The notes under the pieces are model-generated. The model saw nothing but the letters and a program-made list of their open reading frames with translations, did no database searches and was not told where the DNA came from. A stretch of DNA of 42,252 nt from Bacillota bacterium (lineage in GTDB: Bacteria > Bacillota > Clostridia > Tissierellales > Tissierellaceae), in contig JAEWGC010000038.1 in assembly GCA_023388495.1 (NCBI GenBank), forward strand, positions 1-42,252, given 5' to 3'. The position numbers and the translations under genes are program-made. Below are positions 42,196-42,252 of this stretch, piece by piece. The first letter of the stretch is position 1. Each line of letters opens with the position of its first letter.

Positions 42196-42252
42196 TTAAG
42201 CTTTACATGTTTTTTGAACTAGATCATTCCAAGGCATCATTGAATCCAAGAT
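42196..42252 (-). CDS. C-terminal end of a minus-strand gene (partial), possibly a transposase
   Basis: The minus strand is open from the window edge to a stop at 42196 and encodes ILDSMMPWNDLVQKTCKA. The MMPWN(D)L ending resembles IS66-type transposase C-termini (often LLPW-x-D), but 18 residues are too few to be sure. The hairpin at 42160-42186 lies just beyond the stop. Confidence 0.35.
   Translation of the reverse strand: MLDSMMPWNDLVQKTCKA

Noticed and set aside
1..42252. CRISPR array or cas genes
   Set aside because: No run of regularly spaced direct repeats and no Cas-like protein were found; the repeats noted are few and irregularly spaced.

Overview
The window is low-GC, Gram-positive DNA, most likely from an anaerobic member of the Clostridia/Tissierellia. 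The grounds are the strong GGAGG ribosome sites, occasional TTG/GTG starts, clostridial-type genes (an NADH:rubredoxin-reductase-like flavoprotein, a CD3324-type protein, a bacterial eRF1-like protein) and many Rho-independent terminators. The placement is inferred from gene content only.

Layout. (1) 1-530: the 3' end of a 23S rRNA gene, a 5S rRNA gene, a structured spacer and the rRNA operon terminator. (2) 627-5682: housekeeping genes: an FAD/NAD oxidoreductase, a beta-CASP metallo-hydrolase, a lipoate-protein ligase and a D-cysteine-desulfhydrase-like PLP enzyme. (3) 5690-20540: a catabolic cluster riddled with decayed insertion sequences. It holds a LysR regulator with a perfect palindrome upstream, a class V aminotransferase, a DHDPS-family aldolase, a TRAP transporter (Q-M-P), an allantoinase/hydantoinase-type amidohydrolase, an M20 allantoate/N-carbamoyl-amino-acid amidohydrolase and a homoserine-dehydrogenase-like oxidoreductase. 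Remnants of two IS3-type and two IS110-type elements lie beside or between these genes. Read together, they suggest uptake of a ureide or cyclic amide, ring opening, removal of the carbamoyl group, transamination and aldol cleavage; the substrate cannot be read from sequence.

(4) 20646-22522: a GNAT acetyltransferase and a bacterial eRF1-like protein. (5) 22569-26840: a phosphate uptake operon pstS-pstC-pstA-pstB without phoU, with a hairpin terminator after pstS, followed by a HAD-type phosphatase and a small membrane protein. (6) 26959-31100: a double-rhodanese lipoprotein, a lipoprotein subtilase, fragments of polysaccharide deacetylase and nitroreductase genes, and decayed DNA. (7) 31242-33511: a MATE exporter and a CsoR-type regulator behind a promoter that carries a G/C-tract palindrome, followed by the remains of a multicopper-oxidase/SLH gene on the other strand.

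(8) 33659-42252: an accessory stretch of mostly single, separately promoted small genes: GNATs, a deoxyribosyltransferase-like protein, CD3324-type, RidA, DUF4177-like, an unrecognised HExxH protein, Nudix, an AraC regulator fused to a RelA/SpoT-like HD domain, and an AraC-GyrI regulator. A dispersed 17-bp inverted repeat (AATACCGTATTATTCAG) punctuates it.

The points most worth a second look are the AraC-HD fusion with altered metal-site residues, the ureide-like cluster, the CsoR-MATE pairing with its operator, and the repeat family. I saw no CRISPR array, tRNA gene or prophage.
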